DNA of 64,000 bases from Azospirillum brasilense (GTDB taxonomy: Bacteria; Pseudomonadota; Alphaproteobacteria; Azospirillales; Azospirillaceae), in the NCBI RefSeq assembly GCF_005222205.1, contig NZ_CP032346.1:1232501-1296500 (forward strand). Reading direction: 5' to 3'. Made by a program: the position numbers and the translations under genes. The notes under the pieces were generated by a model, which made no database searches, was not told the origin of the DNA, and saw only the letters and a list, made by a program, of their open reading frames with translations. Positions 43,907 through 53,746 of this stretch are shown here, piece by piece. Position 1 is the first letter of the stretch; every line of letters begins with the position of its first letter.

Positions 43907-44740
43907 CTACATATCCAACCCGACGTCCAGGTTCGGCGCGCTGTGGGTCAGCCAGCCGACCGAGATCATATCGACGCCGGCCTCGGCGATGGCCCTCACG
44001 GTGGACAGGGTGACGTTGCCCGACGCCTCCGTCACCATGCGGCCGTCCACCAGGGCGACGGCGCGGCGCAGCGTCTGCGGGTCCATGTTGTCGAGCAGGA
44101 CGACGTCGACCGGCAGGGTCAGCAGCTCCTCGAGCTGCGCCAGAGTGTCCACCTCGACCTCCACCTTCACCATGTGGCCGATGGCGGCGCGGACGCGCTC
44201 GACCGCCGGGCGGATGCCGCCGGCCACGGCGATGTGGTTGTCCTTGACCAGCACCGCGTCGTCGAGCCCGAAGCGGTGGTTAAAGCCGCCGCCCAGCCGC
44301 ACCGCTTGCTTCTCCAGGACGCGCAGGCCGGGGGTGGTCTTGCGGGTGCAGACGATGCGGGCGCGGGTCCCTTCGACCTCGCGCACCAGCGCGCGGGTGG
44401 CGGTGGCGATGCCGGACAGGCGGCCCAGGAGATTCAGCGCCGTGCGCTCTGCCGTCAGCAGGGCGCGGGCGCGGGCCGTCACGGTGGCGATGGTGGCACC
44501 GGGGGCCACGTCGGCGCCGTCGCCCTGCTCCACCCGCAGCTCCGCCACCGGGTCAAGGATGCGGAAGGCGGACAGGGCGACCTCCAGCCCGGCGACGCGC
44601 CCGTCCCTGCGCGCGGCCACCCGCGCCGTCGCCACGGCGTCCGCCGGGACGATGCTGTCGGTGGTGATGTCGCCGGCCCGCCCGAGGTCCTCCGCCAGGG
44701 CGGCGCGGACGATCGGTTCATAGGTCAGAGGATGGAGCAT
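43907..44740 (-). CDS. nadC: Nicotinate-nucleotide pyrophosphorylase (carboxylating)
   Basis: 277 residues. Shows [13 protein letters not shown] at the N-terminus, [10 protein letters not shown], the [10 protein letters not shown] phosphate/quinolinate-binding strand, [20 protein letters not shown] and VLLDNM. It converts quinolinate and PRPP to nicotinate mononucleotide. It overlaps nadB by 16 bp and is the last gene of nadABC. Confidence 0.96.
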   Translation of the reverse strand: MLHPLTYEPIVRAALAEDLGRAGDITTDSIVPADAVATARVAARRDGRVAGLEVALSAFRILDPVAELRVEQGDGADVAPGATIATVTARARALLTAERTALNLLGRLSGIATATRALVREVEGTRARIVCTRKTTPGLRVLEKQAVRLGGGFNHRFGLDDAVLVKDNHIAVAGGIRPAVERVRAAIGHMVKVEVEVDTLAQLEELLTLPVDVVLLDNMDPQTLRRAVALVDGRMVTEASGNVTLSTVRAIAEAGVDMISVGWLTHSAPNLDVGLDM

Positions 44741-46347
44741 GCGGCGTCTCCGGAAAGGGGGCCGGCGGCCCCGGTCAGGTCGGTGAGGGTGAAGCGGTGG
44801 CGCTGCGCTGCCGGGTCTTCCTGCGGGAAATCGGTGCGGAAATGCGCCCCGCGGCTTTCGCTGCGGGCGAGCGCTGCGTGGACGATCAGCCGCCCGGCCA
44901 GCAGGCGGTTGCGCGCCTCGCCCCAGCGGCGGACGGCGGGGAGGTCCGCCGGGCCGCCGCCGCACAGCGCGTCGAGCGCCACGGCGAGCCGGTCCAGCTT
45001 GCGCCGGGCGGCCAACAGCCCCACCCCGTCGCGCACCAGCCCGGCGCCCTGGTAGAGCGTGCGGCGGGACTCGTCCGTCATGGCGTCGAGCAGGCCGGCG
45101 CCGATCTCCCCGGCGATGGCCGGGATGTCGGGCAGGGCGAAGGGCGGCAGGGGGGGCAGGTCCCGCCCGGCCACGTCGCGGGCGACCCGCGCGCCGAACA
45201 CCAGCGCTTCCAGCAGCGAATTGCTGGCCAGCCGGTTGGCGCCGTGGACGCCGGTGCAGGCGACCTCGCCGCAGGCCCACAGCCCGTCCAGGCTGGTCCG
45301 CCCGGCGGGATCGGTGACCACCCCACCCATGTGGTAATGCGCCGCCGGGGCGACCGGCACCGGCTCCCGCCACGGGTCCAGCCCATGGGCGGCGCAGAGC
45401 GCCAGCACCGTGGGGAAGCCGTCCGGCTTGGCGGCCAGCGCCGGGCGCAGATCCAGCAACACCGGCTCGCCCGCCGCGACGCGGGCGCCAATGGCGCGGG
45501 CCACCACGTCGCGCGGCGCCAGCTCGGCCAAGGGATGTTCCGCCGCCATGAAACGGACCCCGCGACGGTCGAGCAGCAGCGCCCCGGCGCCGCGCAGCGC
45601 CTCGGTCAGCAGCGGGGCGGGATCGGCGTCCACGGCAAGCGCCGTGGGATGGAACTGCACGAACTCCACGTCGGCGAGCAGCGCCCCGGCCCGGGCGGCC
45701 AGCGCCAGCCCGTCGCCGGTCGCCTCCGGCGGGTTGGTGGTGCGGGCGTAGGCCCCGCCGACCCCGCCGGTCGCCAGCACCACGCGCGGCGCGCGGTGGA
45801 ACACCCAGCCTTCGGAATGGCAAGCCAGCACGCCGCAGACCCGCCCGTGGCGCACCGCGAGATCGACGGCGAAGGCGTTGCTTTCCACCCGGATCGACGG
45901 GGTGGCGCGCACCCGCTCGGCCAGCGCCGCGACCAGCGTCGCCCCGGTGGCGTCGCCGCCGGCATGGACGATGCGCGCCGCCCCATGCGCCGCCTCCCGC
46001 CCCAGCAGCGGCGCGCCGTCGGCCCCGCGGTCGAAGGGCAGCCCGGCGAGGAGCAGCGCCCGCACCCGCTCCGCCCCCTCGCGGGTCAGCAGCAGGGCGC
46101 GTCCGGCGTCCACGAAGCCGGCGCCGGCGGCCACCGTGTCGGCGGCGTGCGCCTCCGGCCCGTCGCCGGGGCCGATGGCGGCGGCGATGCCGCCCTGGGC
46201 GTGGTTGCTGGAGCCGCCCGGCAGGTCCGGCGTCTTGGTCAGCAGCGTGACGGCGCGCGGCGCCAGATGCAGGGCGGCGGTCAGCCCGGCCATGCCGGAG
46301 CCGATGACGACCACCTCCGAATCGCGGACCGTGTAGGGGGTGGGCAT
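44725..46347 (-). CDS. nadB: L-aspartate oxidase
   Basis: 540 residues from the ATG at 46347, preceded by GGGAGG; the longer frame runs into a class A repeat. FAD motif [17 protein letters not shown], substrate loop [23 protein letters not shown] and [26 protein letters not shown] are all present. It oxidises aspartate to iminoaspartate for NadA. A class A repeat separates it from nadA. Confidence 0.96.
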   Translation of the reverse strand: MPTPYTVRDSEVVVIGSGMAGLTAALHLAPRAVTLLTKTPDLPGGSSNHAQGGIAAAIGPGDGPEAHAADTVAAGAGFVDAGRALLLTREGAERVRALLLAGLPFDRGADGAPLLGREAAHGAARIVHAGGDATGATLVAALAERVRATPSIRVESNAFAVDLAVRHGRVCGVLACHSEGWVFHRAPRVVLATGGVGGAYARTTNPPEATGDGLALAARAGALLADVEFVQFHPTALAVDADPAPLLTEALRGAGALLLDRRGVRFMAAEHPLAELAPRDVVARAIGARVAAGEPVLLDLRPALAAKPDGFPTVLALCAAHGLDPWREPVPVAPAAHYHMGGVVTDPAGRTSLDGLWACGEVACTGVHGANRLASNSLLEALVFGARVARDVAGRDLPPLPPFALPDIPAIAGEIGAGLLDAMTDESRRTLYQGAGLVRDGVGLLAARRKLDRLAVALDALCGGGPADLPAVRRWGEARNRLLAGRLIVHAALARSESRGAHFRTDFPQEDPAAQRHRFTLTDLTGAAGPLSGDAACSIL

Positions 46348-46385
46348 GGAAAGCCTCCCGACGAGAGGGAATTTTGACGAGAGCC

Positions 46386-46500
46386 TCCCTCTCCCATGCC
46401 GGGAGAGGGAGGGTGAGGGTACCGGCAAGGATCAGCGCCTTGATCCTCGCGCGACCCTCACCCGGCCCTTCGGGCCACCCTCTCCCGTGCCGGGAGAGGG
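46386..46500. repeat. Class A palindromic repeat between nadA and nadB
   Basis: Starts CCCTCTCCCATGCCGGGAGAGGG and ends with CCCTCTCCCGTGCCGGGAGAGGG; the core contains GGTACCGGCAAGGATCAGCGCC with a partly inverted partner. It lies inside the nad operon. Confidence 0.75.
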
Positions 46501-46516
46501 AATGGATGATGGAGGA

Positions 46517-47527
46517 TCAGCGCGGCTTGACGGCCAGCATCCGTTCCACCGAACGGCGGGCGCGGTCGGCCACCTCCGGCGCGATGGTCACCTGCGGTTC
46601 CAGCGTGCGCAGGCTGTCCAGGATGTTCGCCAGCGTGATCTTCTTCATGTGCGGGCACAGGTTGCAGGGCCGCACGAACTCCGTCGCCGGCGAGGCGGCG
46701 GCGACGTTGTCGCTCATCGAGCATTCGGTGACCATCAGCACCCGCGGCGGGCGGCGGTCCGCCACGAAATCGACCATGCGCGCGGTGGAGCCGACGAAGT
46801 CCGCGGCCTCCAGCACGTCGGGCGGACATTCCGGATGGGCGATGACGATCAGCTCGTCGAAGCGCCCGCGGAACTCCCGGATCTCGTCGCCGGTGAAGCG
46901 CTCGTGCACCTCGCAATGGCCCTTCCAGGCGATGATCTCGACGCTGGTCTGGGTGGCGACGTACTTCGCCAGATACTCGTCGGGCAGCATGATGACGCGC
47001 GGCGCGCCCAGCGATTCCACCACCTCCACCGCGTTGCCGGAGGTGCAGCAGATGTCCACCTCCGCCTTCACGTCGGCCGAGGTGTTGACGTAGGCGACCA
47101 CCGGCACGCCCGGATAGCGCTCGCGCAGCAGCCGCACGTCGGCTGCGGTGATCGATTCGGCCAACGAGCAGCCCGCCCCGGTGTCGGGGATCAGCACCGT
47201 CTTGGCCGGGTTCAGCAGCTTCGCCGTCTCCGCCATGAAATGCACGCCGGCGAGCACGATGACGTCGGCGTCGGTCTCGGTCGCCCGCGCGGCGAGCGCC
47301 AGGCTGTCGCCGACGATGTCGGCCACGCCGTGGAAGATCTCCGGCGTCTGGTAGTTGTGCGCGAGGATCACCGCGTTGCGCTCCCGCTTCAGGCGGTTGA
47401 TCTCGTGGACCAGCGGGGCGTGGAACGGCCACTCGACGGCGGGGACCACGCGCTTCATGCGCTCGTAGATCGGCTGCGTCGCCGCGGCGATGTCGGGCGT
47501 GTAGGCAAGGCCGGTGGTGTCGCGCAT
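46517..47527 (-). CDS. nadA: Quinolinate synthase
   Basis: 336 residues; ATG 47527 follows AAAGGA. Iron-sulfur cysteines are in [18 protein letters not shown] and [12 protein letters not shown], and the three-domain fold shows AHNYQTPEI and [10 protein letters not shown]. NadA condenses iminoaspartate with dihydroxyacetone phosphate to quinolinate and needs a [4Fe-4S] cluster. It heads the operon behind a double operator. Confidence 0.96.
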   Translation of the reverse strand: MRDTTGLAYTPDIAAATQPIYERMKRVVPAVEWPFHAPLVHEINRLKRERNAVILAHNYQTPEIFHGVADIVGDSLALAARATETDADVIVLAGVHFMAETAKLLNPAKTVLIPDTGAGCSLAESITAADVRLLRERYPGVPVVAYVNTSADVKAEVDICCTSGNAVEVVESLGAPRVIMLPDEYLAKYVATQTSVEIIAWKGHCEVHERFTGDEIREFRGRFDELIVIAHPECPPDVLEAADFVGSTARMVDFVADRRPPRVLMVTECSMSDNVAAASPATEFVRPCNLCPHMKKITLANILDSLRTLEPQVTIAPEVADRARRSVERMLAVKPR

Positions 47528-47540
47528 GGCGCATTCCTTT

Positions 47541-47580
47541 AATGCTCGCTATGAGCAAAACCATAAATGCTCAATTGGAG
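47541..47580. promoter_or_regulatory. Tandem palindromic operator upstream of nadA
   Basis: TGCTC-N5-GAGCA occurs twice, at 47541-47555 and 47566-47580; the second extends to ATGCTCAATTGGAGCAT. Their centres are 25 bp apart and the first is 14 bp from the nadA start. The pattern fits a dimeric NAD-biosynthesis repressor (alphaproteobacterial NadQ is my best guess from memory). No regulator gene is adjacent. Confidence 0.65.
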
Positions 47581-47628
47581 CATATCAAGAGGAAAAGAAT
47601 GCGTCGCGCGGAACGTCGGTGATTCGCC

Positions 47629-47976
47629 TTACTTGGCTTCCTGGCTGCTCAGGTCCGAGGGGTTCTCGGAGCGGGTCGGCTCGTGCCCCATGTCGGGCTC
47701 GCTGGCCCATTGGTTCGGACGCGGCACCGGGTTGCCCTGGAGGTCGGGCGGCGCCCGGCGAACGTCGGCCAGCGCCTGCTGAAGCTCCGCCCCCTGGGTT
47801 TCGCCGCTGGTGGTGGCCTTCGGCGCGCGGACACCCTGCTGGTTGGGGGGCGGCTCCTGGCTTTGCTGCACCTTGATGTCGTTGGACAGCGACTCCTTGG
47901 TGGCTTCCTGGGCGATGACGTTGCCGGTCATCAGCAGCCCGGCGACAAGGCTGGAAGAAATGAGAGCAGCGAGCAA
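47629..47976 (-). CDS. Small exported protein, Gln/Pro-rich
   Basis: 115 residues if the TTG at 47976 is used, which has AAAGGAG at ideal spacing; no ATG gives a signal peptide. The leader (LAALISSSLVAGLLMTGNVIAQ) is followed by a hydrophilic, probably disordered region rich in Gln, Pro, Glu and Ser. It is likely periplasmic. The function is unknown. It is divergent from the formate dehydrogenase operon. Confidence 0.6.
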   Translation of the reverse strand: MLAALISSSLVAGLLMTGNVIAQEATKESLSNDIKVQQSQEPPPNQQGVRAPKATTSGETQGAELQQALADVRRAPPDLQGNPVPRPNQWASEPDMGHEPTRSENPSDLSSQEAK

Positions 47977-48070
47977 GGCGGCGGACTCCTTTGGGCAAGG
48001 GGGGTGACAAGGCCGTCCCCCCACCAACAGGCGCGGGCACCAACCCTCCCGCTCATGCGTTATCAGAGGC

Positions 48071-48676
48071 ATGGACCCGACCGACACTCCGACTCTGCCG
48101 CCCATCTTCCAGCCCTGGCCCGCCGAGGCGGGCGGCCCCTTCGCCACCGCCTGCCGCTTCGCCGCGGAGGGAGCGGCGCCCGGCACGCTCGTCCACAGCG
48201 GCCGGCGCGACCGGCTGGACGTGGCGGTGGTGCTGGTCCCCGACCGCCCGGACGCGGGCGACGGCCTCGCCGCCGTCACCCTGGTGGCGCTGGCCGACGC
48301 GCTGGAGGCGCTGGGGCCGCCGAACCAGAGCATCCGTTTCGACGGCGCGGGCCGACTGCTGCTGAACGGTGCCGTGGCCGGCGGGGTGACCGTCGCTCTC
48401 GGCCCCGGCGCCGAGGACGGGCTTCCCGCCTGGGCCGTGGTCGGCGCGGAGCTGGAGGTTCTGGGCGACCCGGACGACCCCGACCCCGGACGCCACCCCG
48501 ACCGTACGGCGCTGCGCGAGGAGGGCTTCGGCGACACCGACGCCGTGGCGGTGCTGGAGAGCTTCACCCGGCATTTCCTGACCTGGATCGACCGCTGGAT
48601 GGACGCGGGCTTCGAGCCGGTGCGGCGGGTCTGGGAGCAGCGGCTGATCCCCACGGCACAGGGGACGCGGTCATGA
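48071..48676 (+). CDS. Biotin/lipoate-protein ligase-like protein of the Fdh operon
   Basis: 201 residues. Segments SIRFDGAGRLLLNGAVAGGV and AWAVVGAELEVLG resemble the biotin/lipoate A/B ligase fold, but the canonical KxN-type catalytic core is not complete. A homologue commonly starts formate dehydrogenase gene sets with DUF3305 and DUF3306 in alphaproteobacteria. Its precise role is unknown. It overlaps the next gene as ATGA. Confidence 0.75.
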   Translation: MDPTDTPTLPPIFQPWPAEAGGPFATACRFAAEGAAPGTLVHSGRRDRLDVAVVLVPDRPDAGDGLAAVTLVALADALEALGPPNQSIRFDGAGRLLLNGAVAGGVTVALGPGAEDGLPAWAVVGAELEVLGDPDDPDPGRHPDRTALREEGFGDTDAVAVLESFTRHFLTWIDRWMDAGFEPVRRVWEQRLIPTAQGTRS

Positions 48677-49197
48677 CCGGGCCGGCCGACCGGCGCGGCG
48701 TCGGCATCACGGTGGAGCGCCAGCGCATCGACAACCCGTGGGTGGACGCGCGCTGGCGGGTGACCGGCGCCCTGCCGGCGCTGCCCGACCGCGCGCCCTG
48801 GACCGTGCTGGCTCAGGATGGCGAGCGCACCGGTTATTACGCTGGCGCCACCGAGATCGTGCTCCATCCCGGCGAGACGGAGAACTACGTCGAGAATCTG
48901 AAGGGCGGCCACCCGATGCTCTACGTCATCCTGCGCCGCTGCGCGGAGGAGCCGGGGCTGCGGCTGCTCGCCGTCACCGTCGATCCCGGCGAGGTCGACG
49001 CCCATTCCGACGCGGGCGACGACCTGATCGAGGCGATCCCCCTGCCGCCCGATCTCGCGGAATGGATGCGCGATTTCGTGGCCCGCCACCACACCGAACG
49101 GCCCTTCTACAAGCGCCAGCGCGACCGCGCCGACCCGGAGGCGCTGGCCCGCCGTGCACCGGTTTCCCAACCCGGAAAGGATCAGAGTCATGGATGA
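48673..49197 (+). CDS. DUF3305 protein
   Basis: 174 residues. The family pattern is visible: VERQRIDNPWVDARWRV at the start, LHPGETENYVENL in the middle and FYKRQRDRADPEAL near the end. DUF3305 proteins occur with molybdenum formate dehydrogenases; their biochemical role is not established. It is coupled to both neighbours by overlap. Confidence 0.85.
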   Translation: MTGPADRRGVGITVERQRIDNPWVDARWRVTGALPALPDRAPWTVLAQDGERTGYYAGATEIVLHPGETENYVENLKGGHPMLYVILRRCAEEPGLRLLAVTVDPGEVDAHSDAGDDLIEAIPLPPDLAEWMRDFVARHHTERPFYKRQRDRADPEALARRAPVSQPGKDQSHG

Positions 49198-49753
49198 CGG
49201 GTCCGAAGGTTTCCTGTCCCGCTGGTCCCGCCGCAAGCAGGAGGCGCGCGCGCTTCCCGTCGAGCCCTCCGAGCCGCAGGAGGGGCGGGACGCGGCGGAG
49301 GAGCCGCAGGCCATTGCCGTTCCGCCGCCGGAACCCTTCGACCCGGAAAGCCTGCCGCCGGTGGAGAGCCTGGGCGCGGACAGCGATTACACCGGCTTTC
49401 TCGCCAGCAACGTCCCGCAGGAGCTGAAACGGCTGGCCCTGCGTAAGGCCTGGACCAGCGACCCGGTGATCGCGGGCTTCCGCGGCTTCGCCGAGTATGA
49501 CTGGGACTGCAACGCCCCCGGCTACGGCAAGCTGCTCGCCACCGACCGCATCGCCGACCTGCTGGATCGCATCGCCACCGACGAGAAACCCCCGGAGGAG
49601 GAGGAGCCGGAGGAGGTGGTGGTGGCTGACATGGATAAGCCTGAGGAAAGCGAGGTCCTTGCCCCCACCCCGACCCTCCCCCGCTGCGCAGGGGAGGGAG
49701 ATGGTTGCGAAGCGGCGGCAGTTCCCTCCCCTGCGAAAGCGGGGGAGGGTTAG
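49190..49753 (+). CDS. DUF3306 protein with repeat-derived C-terminus
   Basis: 187 residues from the ATG at 49190. The FLSRWSRRKQEAR start and the SDYTGFLASNVPQELKRLALRKAWTSDP core are typical of DUF3306. From about residue 158 the frame enters a class B repeat (APTPTLPRCAGEG...SPAKAGEG), which supplies the last 30 residues and the stop. The original C-terminus probably ended near the acidic EEEEPEEVVVADMDKPE tract. Confidence 0.82.
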   Translation: MDDGSEGFLSRWSRRKQEARALPVEPSEPQEGRDAAEEPQAIAVPPPEPFDPESLPPVESLGADSDYTGFLASNVPQELKRLALRKAWTSDPVIAGFRGFAEYDWDCNAPGYGKLLATDRIADLLDRIATDEKPPEEEEPEEVVVADMDKPEESEVLAPTPTLPRCAGEGDGCEAAAVPSPAKAGEG

Positions 49754-49762
49754 GGAGGGGGC
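49661..49762. repeat. Class B palindromic repeat inside the 3' end of the DUF3306 gene
   Basis: Begins GCCCCCACCCCGACCCTCCC and ends GAGGGTTAGGGAGGGGGC. It covers the C-terminal coding part of the DUF3306 gene and its stop codon. Confidence 0.75.
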
Positions 49763-49888
49763 AAGCGCTGAAGCAGTCAGGCGAGCCCACCACCCCGCCT
49801 GGACTGCGCAACCTTTGGGCAATCCCGCTGTTGTCCCTGATGAGCCGGACCTTAACCGGCCACGGAAAAGGCGAAGCGGGGCAAGGGC

Positions 49889-50569
49889 ATGGCGGAAACG
49901 GCCATCATCGACGACGCGGATCGGCTGCGGGCGCAGGCGTACGGCCTGCTGGCCCACCTGTTGGCGCGCCCGCCGTCGCGCGACCTGCTGGCCACGGTCG
50001 GCGCTTTGGCCGGTGACGCTTCGCCGCTGGGCCGGGCCATCAGCGATCTGGCCGCACGCGCCCGTACGCTCGCCGACGACCCGGACGGCGAACACCGGGC
50101 CGAGCGCGAGTATCATGAGCTGTTCCTCGGGGTGACGCGGGGAGAGCTGGTTCCCTTCGCCTCCTACTACCGCACCGGATTCCTGATCGACCGGCCGCTC
50201 GCCCGCCTGCGCGAGGACATGCAGGCGCTGGGCATCGAGCGCGCTCCCGGCGTCAGCGAGCCGGAGGACCACATCGCCGCCATCGCCGAGATCATGGGCG
50301 CGCTGGCCGCCGGAACCGTCGGAACGACGGACGGCGAACCGGACCTGCCGCGCCAGAAGCGCTTCTTCGAGCGCCACCTCGCCCCGTGGGCGGGACGCTT
50401 CTTCCAGGACCTGGAGGAGGCGTCGGCGGCGCATTTCTACCGGCCCCTGGGCACCTTCGGGCGGCTGTTCCTGGACATCGAGACCAACGCCTTCGCGATG
50501 ATCGCGTCCGCCCCTCCGGGCGCGCCTCGCGGGGCCGACCAGCGGGAGGGCACGATCCATGCACCGTGA
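49889..50569 (+). CDS. TorD-family chaperone for formate dehydrogenase
   Basis: 226 residues, all helical. The EREYHELFLGVTRGELVPFASYYRTGFLIDRPLARLRED core is a clear TorD/DmsD-type signature. Such chaperones bind the Tat leader of the molybdoenzyme and help cofactor loading. It stands before the Tat-leader protein and fdhA, its likely client, and overlaps the next gene by 11 bp. Confidence 0.9.
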   Translation: MAETAIIDDADRLRAQAYGLLAHLLARPPSRDLLATVGALAGDASPLGRAISDLAARARTLADDPDGEHRAEREYHELFLGVTRGELVPFASYYRTGFLIDRPLARLREDMQALGIERAPGVSEPEDHIAAIAEIMGALAAGTVGTTDGEPDLPRQKRFFERHLAPWAGRFFQDLEEASAAHFYRPLGTFGRLFLDIETNAFAMIASAPPGAPRGADQREGTIHAP

Positions 50570-50774
50570 CGACAACCCGAAAGCCGGCAAGGCCGGACTG
50601 GAACGCCGGAGCCTGCTGAAAGGCCTCGGGCTCGGTGCGGCGGGGGCCGCCGCCGCGGCCGCGACCCTGCGCGCCGCCCCGGCGGAAGCGATGGAATCGC
50701 GGCAGGAGCAGGTGAAGTCCCGCTACCGCGAAACCGAACACGTGAAGCGGTTCTACGCGCTGAACCGACTCTGA
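50559..50774 (+). CDS. Small twin-arginine formate dehydrogenase-region protein
   Basis: 71 residues with a Tat motif (ERRSLLKGLGLG at about residue 15) and a hydrophobic stretch ending at APAEA. A short mature tail follows (SRQEQVKSRYRETEHVKRFYALNRL). Proteins of this form accompany formate dehydrogenase operons in many proteobacteria, but their role is unknown. It starts within the end of the chaperone gene. Confidence 0.85.
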   Translation: MHRDDNPKAGKAGLERRSLLKGLGLGAAGAAAAAATLRAAPAEAMESRQEQVKSRYRETEHVKRFYALNRL

Positions 50775-50802
50775 CCGCGACTTTGATCCAGAGGGCCGCC
50801 CC

Positions 50803-53721
50803 ATGCTCGTCAAGCGCAACGCCGGAACCGCCGCCACCCGCGCCTCCCTGTCCCGCCGCCTGAACGGGCTGTCGGCGGGCACCGCCGGGCTGGGAGAAAC
50901 CGTCGACCGCCGCGGCTTCCTGAAGACCTCCGGCCTCGCCGCCGGGGGCATGGCGGCGCTCGGCGCGCTGCCCGCCGCGATGATCCGGAAGGCCGAGGCC
51001 GGGCCGACCCTGCCCAACGTCGAAGTCGTCACCCGCAAGAACGTGTGCACCCACTGCTCCGTCGGCTGCACGGTGATCGCGGAGGTGCAGAACGGCGTCT
51101 GGACTGGGCAGGAACCGGGCTGGGAAAGCCCGATCAGCCAGGGCGCGCATTGCGCGAAGGGCGCCTCGGTGCGTGAGCTGACCAAGGGCGAGCGGCGGGT
51201 GAAATACCCGATGAAGCTGGTGGACGGCCAGTGGCAGCGCATCTCCTGGGACCAAGCCATCGAGGAGATCGGGACCAAGCTGCTGGAGATCCGCCAGCAG
51301 TCCGGGCCGGACGCCACCTTCTGGCTGGGCTCCGCCAAATTCTCCAACGAGGGCGCCTATCTCTTCCGCAAGCTGGCGGCCTTCTGGGGAACCAACAACG
51401 TCGATCATCAGGCGCGCATCTGCCACAGCACCACGGTCGCCGGGGTGGCGAACACCTGGGGCTACGGCGCCATGACCAACAGCTACAACGACATCCAGAA
51501 TTCCAAGGCGCTGCTGATCATCGGCGGCAACCCGGCGGAGGCCCACCCGGTCTCGCTGCCGCACATGCTGCGCGGGAAGGAGCACAACCGCGCGCCCTTC
51601 ATCGTCATCGACCCGCGCTTCACCCGCACCGCCGCCCACGCCACCGACTATGTGCGCATCCGCCCCGGCACCGACATCCCGGTCACCTGGGGCATCCTCT
51701 GGCACATCTTCGAGAACGGCTGGGAGGACAAGGAGTACATTCGCCAGCGCGTCTACGGCATGGACGAGATCCGCGCCGAGGTGAAGAAGTGGGACCCCGC
51801 GACGGTGGAGCGGGTCAGCGGCGTGCCCGGCGAGCAGCTCTACCGCGTGGCGGAGGCGCTGGCGAAGAACCGGCCGTCCACCGTCATCTGGTGCATGGGC
51901 ATCACCCAGAAGACCACCGGCACCGCCAACGTCCGCGCCCTGTCGATCCTGCAGCTGGCGCTGGGCAACATCGGCACGGCCGGCGGCGGGGCGAACATCT
52001 ACCGCGGCCACTGCAACGTGCAGGGCGCCACCGACTTCGGCCTCGACGTCTCCACGCTGCCCTCCTACTACGGGCTGGCCGAGGGGGCGTGGAAGCATTT
52101 CTGCCGCGTCTGGGACGTCGATTACGACTGGATGAAGAGCCGCTTCGGGTCCAAGGAGCTGATGGAGGCCAAGGGCATCCCGACCACCCGCTGGTTCGAC
52201 GGAGTCACCTACAAGCCGGAGGAGATCGAGCAGCCGTCGCCGCTGAAGGCGATGGTCGTCTTCGGCCACGGCGGCAACACCGTCACCCGCATGCCGGAGA
52301 TGCTGAAGGGGCTGGAGCAGCTGTCCCTGCTGGTCATCGCCGACCCGCACCCGACCACCTTCGCCGCCTTCAAGGAGCGGAAGAACGGCACCTACATCCT
52401 GCCCGCCTGCACCCAGTTCGAGACGGACGGCTCGCGCACCTGCTCCAACCGGTCGGTGCAGTGGGGCGAGAAGGTCGTGGAGCCGATCTTCGAGTCCAAG
52501 GACGACTACACGATCATCTACCTGCTGGCCCGCAAGTTCGGCTTCGCCGACGAGATGTTCAAGCACATTACGGTGGAGCAGACCCGCCCGGTGCCGGAGG
52601 ACATCCTGCGCGAGATCAACCGCGGCTGTCTGTCCACCGGCTACACCGGCCAGTCGCCGGAGCGGCTGAAGATGCACATGAAGCATCAGGCCGATTTCGA
52701 CAAGATCACCATGCAGGCGACCAGCGGCCCGCTGAAGGGCGAGTATTACGGCCTGCCCTGGCCCTGCTGGGGCCATCCGGAACTGAAGCATCCCGGCTGT
52801 GCCGTCCTCTACGACACCTCCAAGCACGTGATGGAGGGCGGCGGCGTCTTCCGCGCCCGCTTCGGGGTGGAGCGCAACGGCGTCAGCCTGCTCGCCGACG
52901 GCTCCTATTCCAAGGGGTCGGAGATCGAGGACGGCTATCCCGAATTCACCATGGCGATGCTGCGCAAGCTGGGCTGGGACAAGGACCTGACGGCGGAGGA
53001 GATGCGCGTCATCCAGGCCATCGGCGGCGACAAGACCGACGAGGTGAGCTGGCAGACCGACCTGTCGATGGGCATCATCCGCGTCGCGCTGAAGCACGGC
53101 TGCGTGCCGCACGGCAACGCCAAGGCGCGCGCCGTCGCCTGGAACCTGCCCGACCCGGTGCCGCGGCACCGCGAGCCGATCTACTCCCCGCGGCCCGAGC
53201 TGGTGAAGGAGTTCCCGGCGATCGAGGACCGGCGCGACTACCGCCTGCCGCAGCTCGCCCGCTCGCTCCAGTTCAAGATCGCGGACAGCGACATCCGCCA
53301 GCGCTTCCCCTTCATCCTGACCTCCGGACGGCTGGTCGAGTATGAGGGCGGCGGCGAGGAGACCCGCTCCAACCCCTGGCTGGCCGAGCTGCAGCAGACG
53401 ATGTTCGTGGAGATCAACCCCAAGGACGCCGAGCGTCTGGGTATCCGCGACGGCGGCATGGTCTGGGTCTATGGGCCGGAGGACAACGCGAAGGCGCGGA
53501 TGCGCGCGTTGGTGACCGAACGCATCGGCACCGGCACGGTTTTCATGCCCTTCCACTTCTCCGGCTACTGGCAGGGCAACAGCCTGCGGGAGAACTACCC
53601 GCCGGGCACCGACCCCATCGTCCTGGGCGAGCCGGCCAACGGGGTGACGACCTACGGCTACGACCCCATGACCTTCATGCAGGAAACCAAGGTGACGCTG
53701 TGCCGCGTCGAACCGGCCTGA
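50803..53721 (+). CDS. Formate dehydrogenase catalytic (alpha) subunit
   Basis: 972 residues with a Tat leader (DRRGFLKTSG, residues 35-44), [4Fe-4S] ligands Cys82, Cys85 and Cys89, and the MGD core. The active-site motif ARICHSTTVAG places Cys207 where selenocysteine occurs in E. coli FdnG, so this is a Cys-type enzyme and no in-frame TGA is needed. It oxidises formate in the periplasm and passes electrons to the beta and gamma subunits. Confidence 0.94.
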   Translation: MLVKRNAGTAATRASLSRRLNGLSAGTAGLGETVDRRGFLKTSGLAAGGMAALGALPAAMIRKAEAGPTLPNVEVVTRKNVCTHCSVGCTVIAEVQNGVWTGQEPGWESPISQGAHCAKGASVRELTKGERRVKYPMKLVDGQWQRISWDQAIEEIGTKLLEIRQQSGPDATFWLGSAKFSNEGAYLFRKLAAFWGTNNVDHQARICHSTTVAGVANTWGYGAMTNSYNDIQNSKALLIIGGNPAEAHPVSLPHMLRGKEHNRAPFIVIDPRFTRTAAHATDYVRIRPGTDIPVTWGILWHIFENGWEDKEYIRQRVYGMDEIRAEVKKWDPATVERVSGVPGEQLYRVAEALAKNRPSTVIWCMGITQKTTGTANVRALSILQLALGNIGTAGGGANIYRGHCNVQGATDFGLDVSTLPSYYGLAEGAWKHFCRVWDVDYDWMKSRFGSKELMEAKGIPTTRWFDGVTYKPEEIEQPSPLKAMVVFGHGGNTVTRMPEMLKGLEQLSLLVIADPHPTTFAAFKERKNGTYILPACTQFETDGSRTCSNRSVQWGEKVVEPIFESKDDYTIIYLLARKFGFADEMFKHITVEQTRPVPEDILREINRGCLSTGYTGQSPERLKMHMKHQADFDKITMQATSGPLKGEYYGLPWPCWGHPELKHPGCAVLYDTSKHVMEGGGVFRARFGVERNGVSLLADGSYSKGSEIEDGYPEFTMAMLRKLGWDKDLTAEEMRVIQAIGGDKTDEVSWQTDLSMGIIRVALKHGCVPHGNAKARAVAWNLPDPVPRHREPIYSPRPELVKEFPAIEDRRDYRLPQLARSLQFKIADSDIRQRFPFILTSGRLVEYEGGGEETRSNPWLAELQQTMFVEINPKDAERLGIRDGGMVWVYGPEDNAKARMRALVTERIGTGTVFMPFHFSGYWQGNSLRENYPPGTDPIVLGEPANGVTTYGYDPMTFMQETKVTLCRVEPA

Positions 53722-53746
53722 CGCGCCGCAAGGAGGACAGACAACC

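Noticed and set aside
46348..46428. 27-residue N-terminal extension of nadB
   Set aside because: It reads into the class A repeat; GGGAGG correctly precedes the ATG at 46347.
50803..53721. Selenocysteine formate dehydrogenase
   Set aside because: The active-site codon is TGC (Cys207), not an in-frame TGA.
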